NCBI RefSeq assembly: GCF_000203815.1
Contig: NW_004457734.1
Span: forward strand, 1,309,233-1,373,232
DNA: 64,000 bases
Direction of reading: 5' to 3'
Origin: Cavenderia fasciculata
Taxonomy: Eukaryota > Evosea > Eumycetozoa > Acytosteliales > Cavenderiaceae
A model generated the notes under the pieces. It saw only the letters and a program-made list of their open reading frames with translations, did no database searches and was not told the origin of the DNA. A program made the position numbers and the translations under genes. Below are positions 23,380-33,882 of the stretch, one piece after another. How positions within the stretch are numbered: the first letter of the stretch is position 1; the number at the start of each line of letters is the position of its first letter.

Positions 23380-23394
23380 AGGGGTAGAGCCTTC
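23380..23394 (-). promoter_or_regulatory. Shared 15-bp element AGGGGTANAGCCTTC (copy 1)
   Basis: Plus-strand sequence AGGGGTAGAGCCTTC lies 72 bp upstream of the start codon at 23308. A copy differing at one base is at 59768-59782, 74 bp upstream of the start at 59694. Both genes encode signal-peptide proteins on the minus strand. Conserved sequence, orientation and distance suggest a common promoter element. Confidence 0.5.
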
Positions 23395-23579
23395 AACAAA
23401 ACTTGGTTATTACAACGCTGTTGATTTTGTTGTTAATCGCCCCAATATCCATGCCTTTTTTTTTTTGGCATTTCATTGAATTGGATGAAGATCAAGGAAG
23501 AGATTTATAATTAATGTCGATATCTGGTTATAATCGTTCATGGTTGTCATAAACTCTAATTTTCTACTTTCTCTATCTT

Positions 23580-26500
23580 TTAGAGTTTATTTTCAAAATT
23601 ATTTTTATCCTTGTGATAGAGTATCATTCGATGGAAGAATTGGTCAGAATCAAAGTCTGGAGAACACCAAAGTTGAGTTAGATTGATTTCGACCTTGTTG
23701 GTGCCAGGAATCAATTTTGAGGCATCCAATACCTTTTTGTGGTTGTGAAGTTGAGCGAGTATTTCGTCGTCGGATGGCTCTGTCTTCCACTTGACCAACA
23801 ACGACTCGGATGTGTTGATGGCTTTGATGGCTTTGGCAGGTTCGCCTGCATTAATGTAAATGTTGGCAAGTTTGGCCCACTCGCGAGCCAATTCGGTCGA
23901 ATGAGAGTGTCCCAGACGTAAAAATATGTTGTTGATGGCTCTTTCGGCATAGGTTACAGCTTCCTTGTACTTGTCTTTGGCAATATAGTAACGTGACAAT
24001 GCATCATACACCTCTCCAATCTTTCTACTCTTTACATGATAGATTTGTTTACGAATCTCCAAACACTTGAACAACATCTCTTCTACCTCGCGAGGTGGTT
24101 GGTGGTGTTCAGTGTCAATCAATAATTTGGTGGCATTGCTAAAGATGGCACCTGACATGACCGATTGAGAGGTCAACATGAAGCAATCCATCTTTCCAAG
24201 CTCCAAAGAACAAATACTACAAACAAACTTTCTACCATTGTAGTCGTCATACGAAGCACCTTCTGGATACGAGTCATCTTCTTCTTGTCCCAAACTATTA
24301 GTATCAACTCTTTCCAATAATGTTCCTTTACATTGTTCACCACCAGATTCTAAACTTTGAGTTGGACATCTTAATAAATTTGGTCCAATTTTTCTAAAAT
24401 ACAAAACAAACAATAAATCAATTAATTATTCATTCGTTTTCTTTTCTTTTTTTCTTTTTTTTGTTTTAACATACGCATTACAAGCATGACATCTACAAAT
24501 AAAGAAATATTCTTCTTTTAAACATTCTAATCTTTCTCGAAGTTCTAAATGGAAGGCGTGAGGACCATAGCAACCGGTGATTTCATCATTTTTCGATATA
24601 TTTTTCAATGATTTGATAGTGATGGACGATCCATTGTACTGGAGGATGGTATTGTTATCACAAGAGTGATTGAGTAGTGAAGAGACTGGGAAAATGGCAT
24701 AGGCAATTTTAATTGGAATAAATCGTTGAATGTTTCCATGATGACATCTTTCTTGATCATCGTCTTGAGTAATAAACACTGGAATCGAGTAAATGTACGA
24801 TGACAGTTGACATAAATGTCTGACAATGGTTAGGATGGTTGCATCTTCCTTTGGAATTCCCAATTCATGACCACGTTGAACAAGGAAGCGTTGAATAAGA
24901 AAAGCTTCGATAATGAGTGCTACCAATCTTTCATGAGAATGTTGTTTGTAATGTGGATCAAACGAATAGATTAAATCGTAATTTGGATGATAAAGTTTTA
25001 AATCACCAATAATAGCTTCTGGATTTGGATCAACTTCTTCAAAATATAATGGCAATGTTGTACCACTATTTATAACATAATCTCTATTTCCACCAATATG
25101 AGTAGAAGTGTTATTATTATTATTTGAAGCATTTGATGTAATGGTAGAATCAACTTTTGGAATATATTGTTGTTCTGATGTTGTTTGACTACTTTGACTT
25201 TGATTTGTGGTGTTACTATTATTGTCGTTGTTGTTGGTATTATTATTATTATTATTTGACTCTTGTTGTTGTTGTTTATCTTTGTTCTTTTTCTTTTCTT
25301 TTGCTTTTTGAGCTAATAAACGAATGGTTAATAACCCTTCTGATGAACATAATAATAAGAATCCAATTGAACATTCCATCTCGTGATATTTAATGAAATC
25401 TTGATTCAAACATTTCTCACTACAATATTGTGAATGATTACATTTTTTACAACTAAATCAAAATAAATTGATTAATATATTTGTTTAGTTTGTTTAATTT
25501 ACTTTATATTTATGTTTTACTTACAAAATAGGTGAAAGAGTTTCTTTAAAACAATTATGACAATGAGAAGAATAAGAAGCACGATCTAAACAAGTAACAT
25601 ATGCATTCTCTTTGATTAAGATTGTATTGGCTTTGATATCATCTGTAGCCTCTGCTATACGACCAAGACTCTCTGAAGCATATCTAAATGATACACGACT
25701 ATCAACAATTGAAATCTTTTGGTTGTCTATAGATTCTTGATCCTTTCCATTGTCGTTGCCATTCGAGTCGTTGCTGCTGTCTGATATACCAGCACCTTTG
25801 ATCTTTCCAATCTTTTCAAGATAACTTTCAATCGATTGTAAATCAGATCCATCCATTTTAATCTTGCTCACCAATTTATGTGCATCTTGGAAATCCTTTT
25901 TCGCCATGTTGTAGCGACGTAGACTAAAGTTACAAATACCACGACGATACAATAGTTTGTGTGCCAACTGTTCAGGGTTGCATTCTAGACCACGTGTAGC
26001 TTCCATTGCACCCTCTTCAAATTTCTCTAAATGTACCAAACACAAACATCTATTCGAGTGTATTGAAATGAGTATTTGTGGGTCTTTGGTAGGTTCACTA
26101 TTATACAAACGAAGTGCCTCACCATAAAGTAACAGTGCGTCATAGTATTGTTTCTTTTGAAATAGTTCATTACCCTTGTTTTTGTAGGCTTTGCTAGTTT
26201 GTTCTTTTGGCAAAAGTGCATCCAACTTTGCACGTTCCTCTGCCTCTTCTTCATCCTCTGCCATGTCTTTCTTTTCAGTCTTTTGTTTCTTGTGAGGTTT
26301 CTTTGATGATGGAAAATCAGAGTAAAAATCGTCCAACAATAATTGTTCCTTTTCTTCAGCTGTCTTGTTGTTGATTAGACCTCCACCTCCACCTCCACTA
26401 CCATTAACTTCCTTATTATCCTTTCCATTTACATCTTTTTCCTTTCCACTTTTGTTTGTGTATTTTGAATCTAGTATACTTTGTGTAGTCGAGTTTACAA

Positions 26501-27413
26501 ACGTGTTGATTGTGTATCGTTTCAATTCCGAAACCAAATTCCAGAATCCCAATATAATATCAATCTTTTCGTTGATTTGCATTGTATCATATCGCATTCG
26601 TGCAGCCAAAGCAATGTTTTGACCCTTTCCAGTAATAGCAATTGGAGGTAGAGTACGAGACAATGCCTGTGTCAAAAGACTACGATGTTTGAGTTCGCCA
26701 TACTTGCAACTCTGTCCAATCGACGATGTAGGTGGAGGTTGCATAGTAGCAGGGTTAACCAACATGTTTGCATTGGTTATCGTCCCCATATGTGCATGTT
26801 GTGCTCCATTACCCATCGCCAATCCTAATTGATTCAACATGATCTGATGATACTTGTCTGCAATCGTAGATGAAGTTGATGATGATCTAGACGATGATTT
26901 TGATTTAGTCGAACTTGATGTTGTTGTTGTTTTCTTTGTATTTCCAATAGTTGTTGTAGTTGTTGTTGTAGTAATTGGTGTGGTAGCAGATGTAGTAGTA
27001 GTAGGTGGTGATGTTGATATCGATGCAAATAGTGATGGTGATGGTGGAGTAGTACTCGTCGTCGGACTAGTCGTACTCTCTTCCTTTTCCTTTTCGGTAT
27101 CATCTTTGTTCACTTTATCATCTACTATTGATAATTTTGAAAGTAGTGAAGATTCTTCATCATCTTTCTGAAACTTCATTGAAGATATTATTTCTTCTTG
27201 TTCTTCTTCTTCCTCTTGTTGTTGTTGTTGTTGTTGTTGTTGGTCGTGTTGTTCTTGTCCCACTTCTTCTTGTTGTTGAGTAGTCGGTGATGCAGATGCA
27301 GATGCAGATTGTGCCGAGTTATATAAATGTAGTTGATGATGATGCGCTACGTGAGTATTTCCTTGATGATTTGATTTTCTTTTACTAATTGGTGTAGATG
27401 TTGGCTTTGTCAT
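23580..27413 (-). CDS. SMYD4-like SET/MYND lysine methyltransferase with TPR repeats
   Basis: Three exons: 27413-25525, 25452-24475 and 24393-23580. Introns are 25524-25453 and 24474-24394; the product has 1226 residues. Residues 1-200 are low-complexity (Gln, Glu, Thr, Ser). TPR units occupy about 400-540 (KNKGNELFQKKQYYDALLLY, HSNRCLCLVHLEKFEEGAME). The MYND zinc finger is split by the first intron: CHNCFKETLSPI joins CKKC, YCSEKC and HEMEC. The SET core includes SSLLNHSCDNN (cofactor-binding NHSC), then GCYGPHAF and the post-SET CRCHAC. Exon 3 adds C-terminal TPR helices. The order TPR-MYND-SET-TPR is that of SMYD4, not SMYD1-3. An Asn-rich insertion splits the SET region. The likely activity is AdoMet-dependent lysine methylation; the substrate is unknown. 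Confidence 0.88.
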
Positions 27414-27607
27414 CTATATGATCTTTTAATCCTATCAATCTATTTCTTCAATCTATATATCTCTCTATCTCTGTATGTTTGTCTTCATACTTTAACTTTT
27501 AAAATTGAAAGTGTCGACTTTTTGTAATTCATTGTCTTTTTTTCTTTTCCTTTTTTTAATTTACTATTTACTTTTTATATTTATTTATTTATATATATAT
27601 TTACTTG

Positions 27608-28195
27608 TTATAGAGATTGTTCAGGAATGAAAACCATACCATATTGTGGAACACAAAGTATATTCTTATCTTTACAACTGTGACCACCCCAACTTCTCTT
27701 GTAGTTGCCTTTCTTGTCATAGACTTGGATGACATTTTCCTCTTTTTTGCTACCCTCCTTTTTAGAGGCGTAGGGAGCTTCCACAAAGATATCACCGTTG
27801 GATGGGTTGATGGCAATGGTGCATGGTATGGCCGATTCTTGACCAGTCGCGGTGGTGTTTCCAACCATGACAATCTCTCTCAATACACGTCCCTTGGTGT
27901 CCAACTCGATGATGAGGTCTTGGTGAGTGGCAGGCACAGCAATCAACATGGTATTGCTAGTTGTCACCTGAATACCATTATAAGCCAATTTATTCTTGAC
28001 TGGGTCGTATTCATCGACCGATCCATCCTTGTGAATGGCAAATATAACATCTACATCTGGTATCCATACAGTTCCCTTTGAATCAACTGCTACTCCCAAT
28101 GTTGTATTAAACTTGTTATTTAAAATTGTATTTTTATATTTTCCATTCTAACAGAAACAAAACAAAGAGTAAGTAAATAAATAAATAAATGATAC

Positions 28196-28227
<32 letters not shown>

Positions 28228-28827
28228 ATGATATGATATGATATGATATACATACAACATCATAAACAAATACACCAACAACATAATTTAGATCACAGTT
28301 GACATTGGTACTTGTAATATAAATATCTTGATTGGTTTGATCGACAAAGAGACGTTGAAGACTACATCCAAGTTGACCTGGTTGATTTGTAGTCATGTTG
28401 TTATAAATACCCTTTACATTGCCTTTCATCGATGAGTAAAAGAGACCTTGTTGCTCGTCCAACAATAACAAGGTAGAATCATCCAAAAATGCAATATCAT
28501 TTGCTACACATCTAATTGTTGAATTCTAAATATAAATAGAAAAGTAAATATAAATAACCTAATTCTATTTATAAATATCTATCCTCTTTGTCTCTCTTTC
28601 TCTGTCTGTCTCTGACTTACATCTTGAACCCAAGTAGTATAATTGTTTACATTGACACCCTTTGCAGTGAACTCATATAAAACCTCTGGATTAGCTGTCA
28701 AGGTATCAGTTAATAGCAAATTCCCTCCACCAAAGGTATTATTTGCTTGTGCAACTGTACAAGTCAGCAGTGATAGTAGTAACGATGCTAACACTAATGT
28801 AAAAGTATAAAAATAATTATTTTTCAT
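27608..28827 (-). CDS. Secreted beta-propeller-like (NHL/SMP-30 type) protein
   Basis: Three exons: 28827-28621, 28525-28256 and 28147-27608; introns use GTAAGT and GTATGT donors; 338 residues. The start at 28827 gives a clear signal peptide (MKNNYFYTFTLVLASLLLSLLTCTVAQA). The longer open frame upstream is only a translated CT tract. Internal units such as IAFLDDSTLLLLDEQQGLFY, LGVAVDSKGTVWIPDVDVIF, AINPSNGDIFVEAPY and ENVIQVYDKKGNY alternate beta strands with Asp/Gly turns, as in NHL or SMP-30 propellers. No membrane anchor is seen at the C-terminus, so it is probably soluble and secreted. The exact family is uncertain. The 194-bp gap (27414-27607) before the SMYD4-like gene is AT-rich. Confidence 0.72.
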
Positions 28828-29258
28828 TTCTCTCTCTTTCTCTCTTTCTCTATCTCTCTCTTTCTTTCTCTCTCTCTCTTTCTTAAAACTACTACTAATA
28901 ACAACAACTGACAACTAAGAATAGAAAATATTAATATACAAATGATGAGAACACTTCTTGCTCAAGAACTCAGTGATATTTTAAATAAAGTAGACCAGTG
29001 CCGACTCGTTTTAAATATCTTTTAAAAATGTCACGATGTGGGGGGTAACACTGAAGAATGTTATTATTAATTTCACTAAGTGTGTCATTATTCTTCATCT
29101 TTCAAAGTCAACTATTAATAGTATTATTATTAACTTACACAAATATATATAAATTATTTTAGATGATGGTTGAGTTTAAAAAAGGTTTATTTATTTATTT
29201 ATTTATTTATTACAATTTGCTTTTTTTTTTGTTTATATTATATTATTATTAGTTTTTT
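28828..29258. other. Intergenic, promoter of the propeller gene
   Basis: It holds a CT-rich tract (28830-28890) next to the start codon, a small G-rich patch (GTGGGGGGTAACAC near 29038) and TTTA repeats at 29189-29212. No gene is seen. Confidence 0.5.
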
Positions 29259-31019
29259 TTAAAGTAATAATGATAACAACAAAAGAATAAAACTAGCAGA
29301 TAAATAAGATGATACAGTTAATTGGGTTCCAAATGATGGTTCTTCAGATTCAGAATCAGATGTAGATGATGATGAATTGGTATTACCACCAGAGTTGATC
29401 TTGGTAACTACAAGTTGAACAAGAGTAACGTCGTCGGCGAGGGTAGTGTTTTGTACTTTGTATTCCAAGGTGACACCGGTTTTGGTAACAGTCTTGGTGG
29501 AAAATTCACCGCTAAGTTCTTGGGCGGCAGAGATGAGAGTGTAGTTCTTGTTGACTTGAACGGCTGTGTTGGCAAAGTCGGCTGCGAGCTTGGCACCTCC
29601 CAATTTGACGGTACCATCTACTTTGACAACTGGAGTGTCACCAACGACAAGGGTGGCAGCGACAAAGCTGACGACGGCGGTTGCTTGGAGTTCGAGGTTA
29701 CCGGTGACGTTGGTCGATTGTGGATACCATGTAGTGCCATTGGCGATGATTTGGTCGGCATCCAAAGTAGAGTTGGTGGTGTATAAAAGGGCAGATGGAG
29801 CCAACGTGACGGGACCACTGATGGTGGAGCCAGTGACTTTCAACTTGCCTTGGGTGACGGCAATACCACCAGCAGTAAATTCAATGGAAGAGTTGGAGAC
29901 GGTCAATTGGGCATTGACACCATTGACGGTGATATCTACGTTGGCAAAGGTTCGAGAGGTACCGGTGATGGCTGCAACAGAGGTGAACAAGAGGTCTGCA
30001 AAAGAGGGTGGTTGGATGTCTCCAGTTTGGGAAATGGTGACGATTTGAGTGGTACCTGCAAATGTGATGGGTGTGGTGCTGGTCAATTGAAGAGTTTGGA
30101 TCATGGTTTGGGCACCCGAAAAAGTGACGGTCGAAGTAGTTTCGGTGAACGAGAGGACATTGGCAGAGACAACGCCAGCAACTGTGATGGTGGCAGCAGT
30201 ATTGTCAAAGGCGAGTGTACCTGCGACAGCGACGTTCTTCAAGAGTACAAAGTTTGGAGTTTGACTAAACCCGAGGTTGGCTCCACTTTGGACATTCACG
30301 ATGGAACTGCTACCATCAAAATTACCACTGACAGTGACAGGCGAGTTGGCCAATACTACCAAAGTTCCAGTGACGTTCAAGTCGGCAAAACTACTCTCTC
30401 CTGCGATACTGGCGTTGACAAAGACGGTAGCTCCACCTTCGACAGTAACACCACTTTGGAATGTGAGGGTGGTAAGACCGGTGAGTGAGGAAGTGTCCTT
30501 GAGCGAGACAGTATCAGTAAAGTTGGTATCAGCCGAAAAGGTGAGTGAGGAATTATCACTGCCTGAAAAAGAAGAGTCAGCTGAGAAATTGGCAGCGTTG
30601 ACCAAAGTAAATGCAGCTCCATTGGAAATGGTGAAAGTGGCAGTATCCGAGACGATGGTTTGGACGGTGGAATTGAATGCACCAGTAAAATCAACTTGTG
30701 ATTTGGTTACATTGAGCAATCCGATGGAGGCACCAGCTCTGGCGATCAATGCTGTGTTGGTCGAGGTCAAAGACTTGACGATGAGTTCTCTCTCAAAGGT
30801 ATAGACAGTGAATGTCTTTGCCAAGTCTCCTTGGTAATTAATTACAGCATCTTGTTCGGCTGTTGGAGCAACTCCACCGACCCAGTTTGCGCCCACATAG
30901 AAATCACATCCAGATGGTGTTGAACAATCGATCGTTGTATCATACTCTATAGCTTGTTGGTATGATTGATTAGTGAAAAGTGATAATAATAGGAATACAG
31001 TTAAGATTAAATATTTCAT
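29259..31019 (-). CDS. Secreted, probably GPI-anchored beta-repeat surface protein
   Basis: Single exon, 586 residues. It has a signal peptide (MKYLILTVFLLLSLFTNQSY) and a C-terminal Ser/Glu spacer followed by a hydrophobic tail (YLSASFILLLLSLLL) suited to GPI attachment. Between them the protein is almost all short beta-prone segments rich in Thr, Val, Ser, Ala and Asn, with few charged residues. Repeating units such as DTATFTISNGAAFTLVNAANF and ANSPVTVSGNFDGSSSIVNV suggest a right-handed beta-helix or similar solenoid. A DC...GCDFYVGANW segment near the N-terminus may hold a disulfide. GC content and codon use are higher than in neighbours, which fits strong expression. Function is unknown; an extracellular matrix or adhesion role is an inference. 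Confidence 0.75.
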   Translation of the reverse strand: MKYLILTVFLLLSLFTNQSYQQAIEYDTTIDCSTPSGCDFYVGANWVGGVAPTAEQDAVINYQGDLAKTFTVYTFERELIVKSLTSTNTALIARAGASIGLLNVTKSQVDFTGAFNSTVQTIVSDTATFTISNGAAFTLVNAANFSADSSFSGSDNSSLTFSADTNFTDTVSLKDTSSLTGLTTLTFQSGVTVEGGATVFVNASIAGESSFADLNVTGTLVVLANSPVTVSGNFDGSSSIVNVQSGANLGFSQTPNFVLLKNVAVAGTLAFDNTAATITVAGVVSANVLSFTETTSTVTFSGAQTMIQTLQLTSTTPITFAGTTQIVTISQTGDIQPPSFADLLFTSVAAITGTSRTFANVDITVNGVNAQLTVSNSSIEFTAGGIAVTQGKLKVTGSTISGPVTLAPSALLYTTNSTLDADQIIANGTTWYPQSTNVTGNLELQATAVVSFVAATLVVGDTPVVKVDGTVKLGGAKLAADFANTAVQVNKNYTLISAAQELSGEFSTKTVTKTGVTLEYKVQNTTLADDVTLVQLVVTKINSGGNTNSSSSTSDSESEEPSFGTQLTVSSYLSASFILLLLSLLL

Positions 31020-31878
31020 CTTTTAAATTATATAATGTGTGATGTAATAGGTAGATTTGTTAAAATTACAATGGAAAAGAAATTAATGATGGTTGATGTT
31101 CACTGTTGTTTAATTTATATTAGCTTTGGTAAACGGTTTCACCTCAATCAAATTCTTTTAAATATTTGTGTTGACGATTCAAATAAAAAAGTAAAGATAG
31201 ATATCTTAAAATATAAACAACAACAACAATGTGTTGTCAAACTATTCAAATAAAATTGATAGTGTCGGGAAGACAAGAAATTCATTCATTTTTTCTACCT
31301 TCTCCTTGCAACAAGATGATTGGTCACGGGAGATTTTTTCCCAATTTAAGGGCGTCTTCAACGTTGTTTTATGACCATGGGTTACAACCACTCAAGGAAA
31401 GGGGCACCCCTTCATCTTTATCGTCACCATTTTTAGATATTCGTGTTTCGTTACCACAAAGATCAATTTAGAAGCTCACACTGATTGCTTCGGTGGTGTC
31501 TTCAGTGCCCCCTTTCCTTTGGAATAAAAAAGGAGAAATGAACGTCTCTGCTCTACTTCGCAATCAAAGCATCATTTACCCCCCAAGTCTAATAATAATA
31601 TTATTAATTATTTATTCTTATTCTTTTTTTAACAATAGTAAAACTAATCTATGATTAATCTAAAATCTAAAGAATAATGACTCAAACAAATGAATAGCTT
31701 TTTTTCAAAGGAAACATCTGATCAAGTGTACCAGATTTATTAATCTCGTATATTAATATTCTCTATTTGGACTATTAATATTAATATTAAATATTACTTT
31801 ATGTATTTAAGTATTATGTTACTAGAGAGTTTAAGGAATAGAACTCTTTCTTGACCTTTTTTCTTGTTATTAAAAAAT
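31020..31878. other. Intergenic region with G/C-rich patches
   Basis: 859 bp between the GPI-type gene and the pseudogene. From 31270 to 31580 the sequence is unusually G/C-rich and complex and carries an inverted repeat (separate entry). An 80-codon frame at 31229-31471 has no recognisable similarity and is not called. The remainder is AT-rich, with ATTAAT repeats near 31770. Confidence 0.45.
31394..31519. repeat. Inverted repeat AAGGAAAGGGG(G)CAC
   Basis: AAGGAAAGGGGCAC at 31394-31407 is matched on the opposite strand by GTGCCCCCTTTCCTT at 31505-31519, with one extra G. The arms are about 97 bp apart. The GGTGCCCC/GGGGCACC core also appears at 15737-15745 and 39085-39093. Confidence 0.45.
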
Positions 31879-32792
31879 ATGGATGCCATTTCTAAAATGT
31901 TAAAAGAACAAACTCTTGACCAATCTGATACAACTGAAATGGTTAGTACAATACATTTGGCTGAAAAACAAATGACTGATGATATCAAGGCATTGGAGAT
32001 ATTATTGTCTGAACAGATTCAACCGATGATTGCCAAAGGTGAAGCTGTTAGATGTCAATTAGAGGATAGAGGTTTACTAAAACCTCAATCAGGATTGGGA
32101 CACTTTTCAACTATTTGTCTCAACCCAGTCTGTCAAAACCTAGTTTGTCATCAAGCATGTAATTTGGAATACACCAAAATCCATCTTTATAAGTTGTCAT
32201 GCAATGCAAAGTACCAATAATTGCAAAGTTTGTCCTTTAGGTTGTTCATATTCATACCATGTTCATGCAAAATGGAACAAAGGTGATCCAATCTGGAAAT
32301 CTGCATTGGTTGTGAAAAAAGGAACTGATGAAATTAAAAAAGATTTTGATCAATTAGAAAAGAATTGTAGGTAGAAGAATATTAAATTAAATTAACAATT
32401 GCTAATTTACTTACTCTTTTGATGATATTAATATTAAATTATATATTTTTGTTTTTTTTTCTCAAGTAAAAGACCATTTGAAAATGTATACTGCTAAAAG
32501 AGAAGAATTCCGATCCCTCCTTGGATATTGGAAAGGAAATGGTCCTGTTTACATGGACCATTTTATTGAAACCAAAAAAAGAGAAATCCAATCAATGTCG
32601 GATTTGATCAATCAATCAAATGATGACAAGGTCACCAAAACCAAAAGATTAGAATCGCTCCAACAAGAATTACAAACCATTCTTTCAACACAAACCAATT
32701 ATTACCTCGATTTGACCAATCATACCATTGAAAAGGTTACAGTTGGATTCTCAAAATTATCATCTGTGTTTTTAAATCTAATGGATAAATAA
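31879..32792 (+). pseudogene. Partial, frameshifted copy of the downstream G-domain/Cys-rich gene
   Basis: The region reads as the C-terminal half of the protein encoded at 33807-35796. It starts MDAISKMLKE and contains GHFSTICLNPVCQNLVCHQAC, which parallels GHYSTICMSADCSNLVCHKNC in the neighbour. The frame that begins at 31879 ends at 32220. The similarity resumes in another frame from about 32170 (CKVCPLGCSYSYHVHA), consistent with one base gained in the A-run near 32175. An intron (about 32366-32465, GTAGGT...CTCAAG) and a final exon to 32792 match the neighbour's layout. The whole GTPase-like N-terminal domain is missing. A clean AAAAAATATGG start context leaves open a short expressed product, or a base error in the assembly. 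Confidence 0.65.
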
Positions 32793-33806
32793 TCCTATCT
32801 AATCCATCAATCCATTATTAGAGTTCTTTTGGAAAATAGTTTCAGTCTGAAATAAAATTGATTTTGTTTTGAACAATAAGATAAATAATATATATAATAT
32901 AATGACAATGATAAGTACCTGCTACTGGAAATTATTTAATTAATTAATCTTTCCAAGAGTTTCAACAGGACCTCATCCTCTTTTTCTCATGTTAACTAAT
33001 ATTAATCCTCATGAGGAGTCGTCGATACCCTTTGAAATCAAAACAATCGAAAAAGAATCAAATTTTGAATTTTTTTAATTTGGTGGTGCTCTAAACCAAA
33101 GATGGATGGTAATGTTATTCTACTTCTTTTGAAACAAGCAATAACATTTATTAACTGTCATCATTTTTTACAATGCTATGCCCGTGTGATCTAGTTAGAC
33201 ATCAAAGACTATAGATCTAATCTATAGATCGACACTTGCTCATTATCATATGACACTCGTGTGAGTATCTTCTATAGAATCATTGCTTAGTACCATTTGA
33301 TTTTTCACTATAGTACTACTAGTGGTTAATCTTTAGATTCACCTTGAATTTATGCGAACTACTACTACTACTACTACTATCGATCTATTGACAAATGTAT
33401 GTATGCCACAATAATAACGATATGTATAATGCTCTATAGATTCATTTCATTTCACACGTGCACTTTGACTCAAATTACTGATACCATCTCTCACTATTTT
33501 ATCAAGTTAAGATCATGCATGATTGTTATACTCAAAATATTGCTATTGATGATGATAGTGATAGTGTGGTTGGTGGGTGTTTAATATATTGCTTATTCAA
33601 ATAATGATATATACTTAATAGAAGAGAAGGATGAAGGAATGGATTTGAATTTCTACGTCCTTTGGTTTGGAACCAACTGGTTAAATAGAAAGAGAGTCCA
33701 AAGTTTGGAAATCAGTTATTCTACTGTTAATTAATTAATTCCAACTACATTACTTCTACTACTTCTACCAATACCATTTGCCATAAATAATTATCGAATC
33801 ATCATA
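32793..33806. other. Intergenic, no gene seen
   Basis: About 1 kb between the partial copy and its full-length relative. It contains a direct repeat of CTATAGATC around 33210-33230 and several ACTACTACT and TAATTAAT runs. A small inverted repeat, ACTC-GTGT-GAGT, lies near 33258. No ORF longer than 61 codons looks real. This gap may once have held the missing N-terminal part of the duplicate, but no trace is visible. Confidence 0.45.
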
Positions 33807-33830
33807 ATGTCTCCACCCATTGTAAGTATA

Positions 33831-33882
<52 letters not shown>

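Noticed and set aside
31229-31471. 80-codon ORF in the G/C-rich intergenic patch
   Set aside because: No similarity to any family, no good start context, and it spans an inverted-repeat arm.
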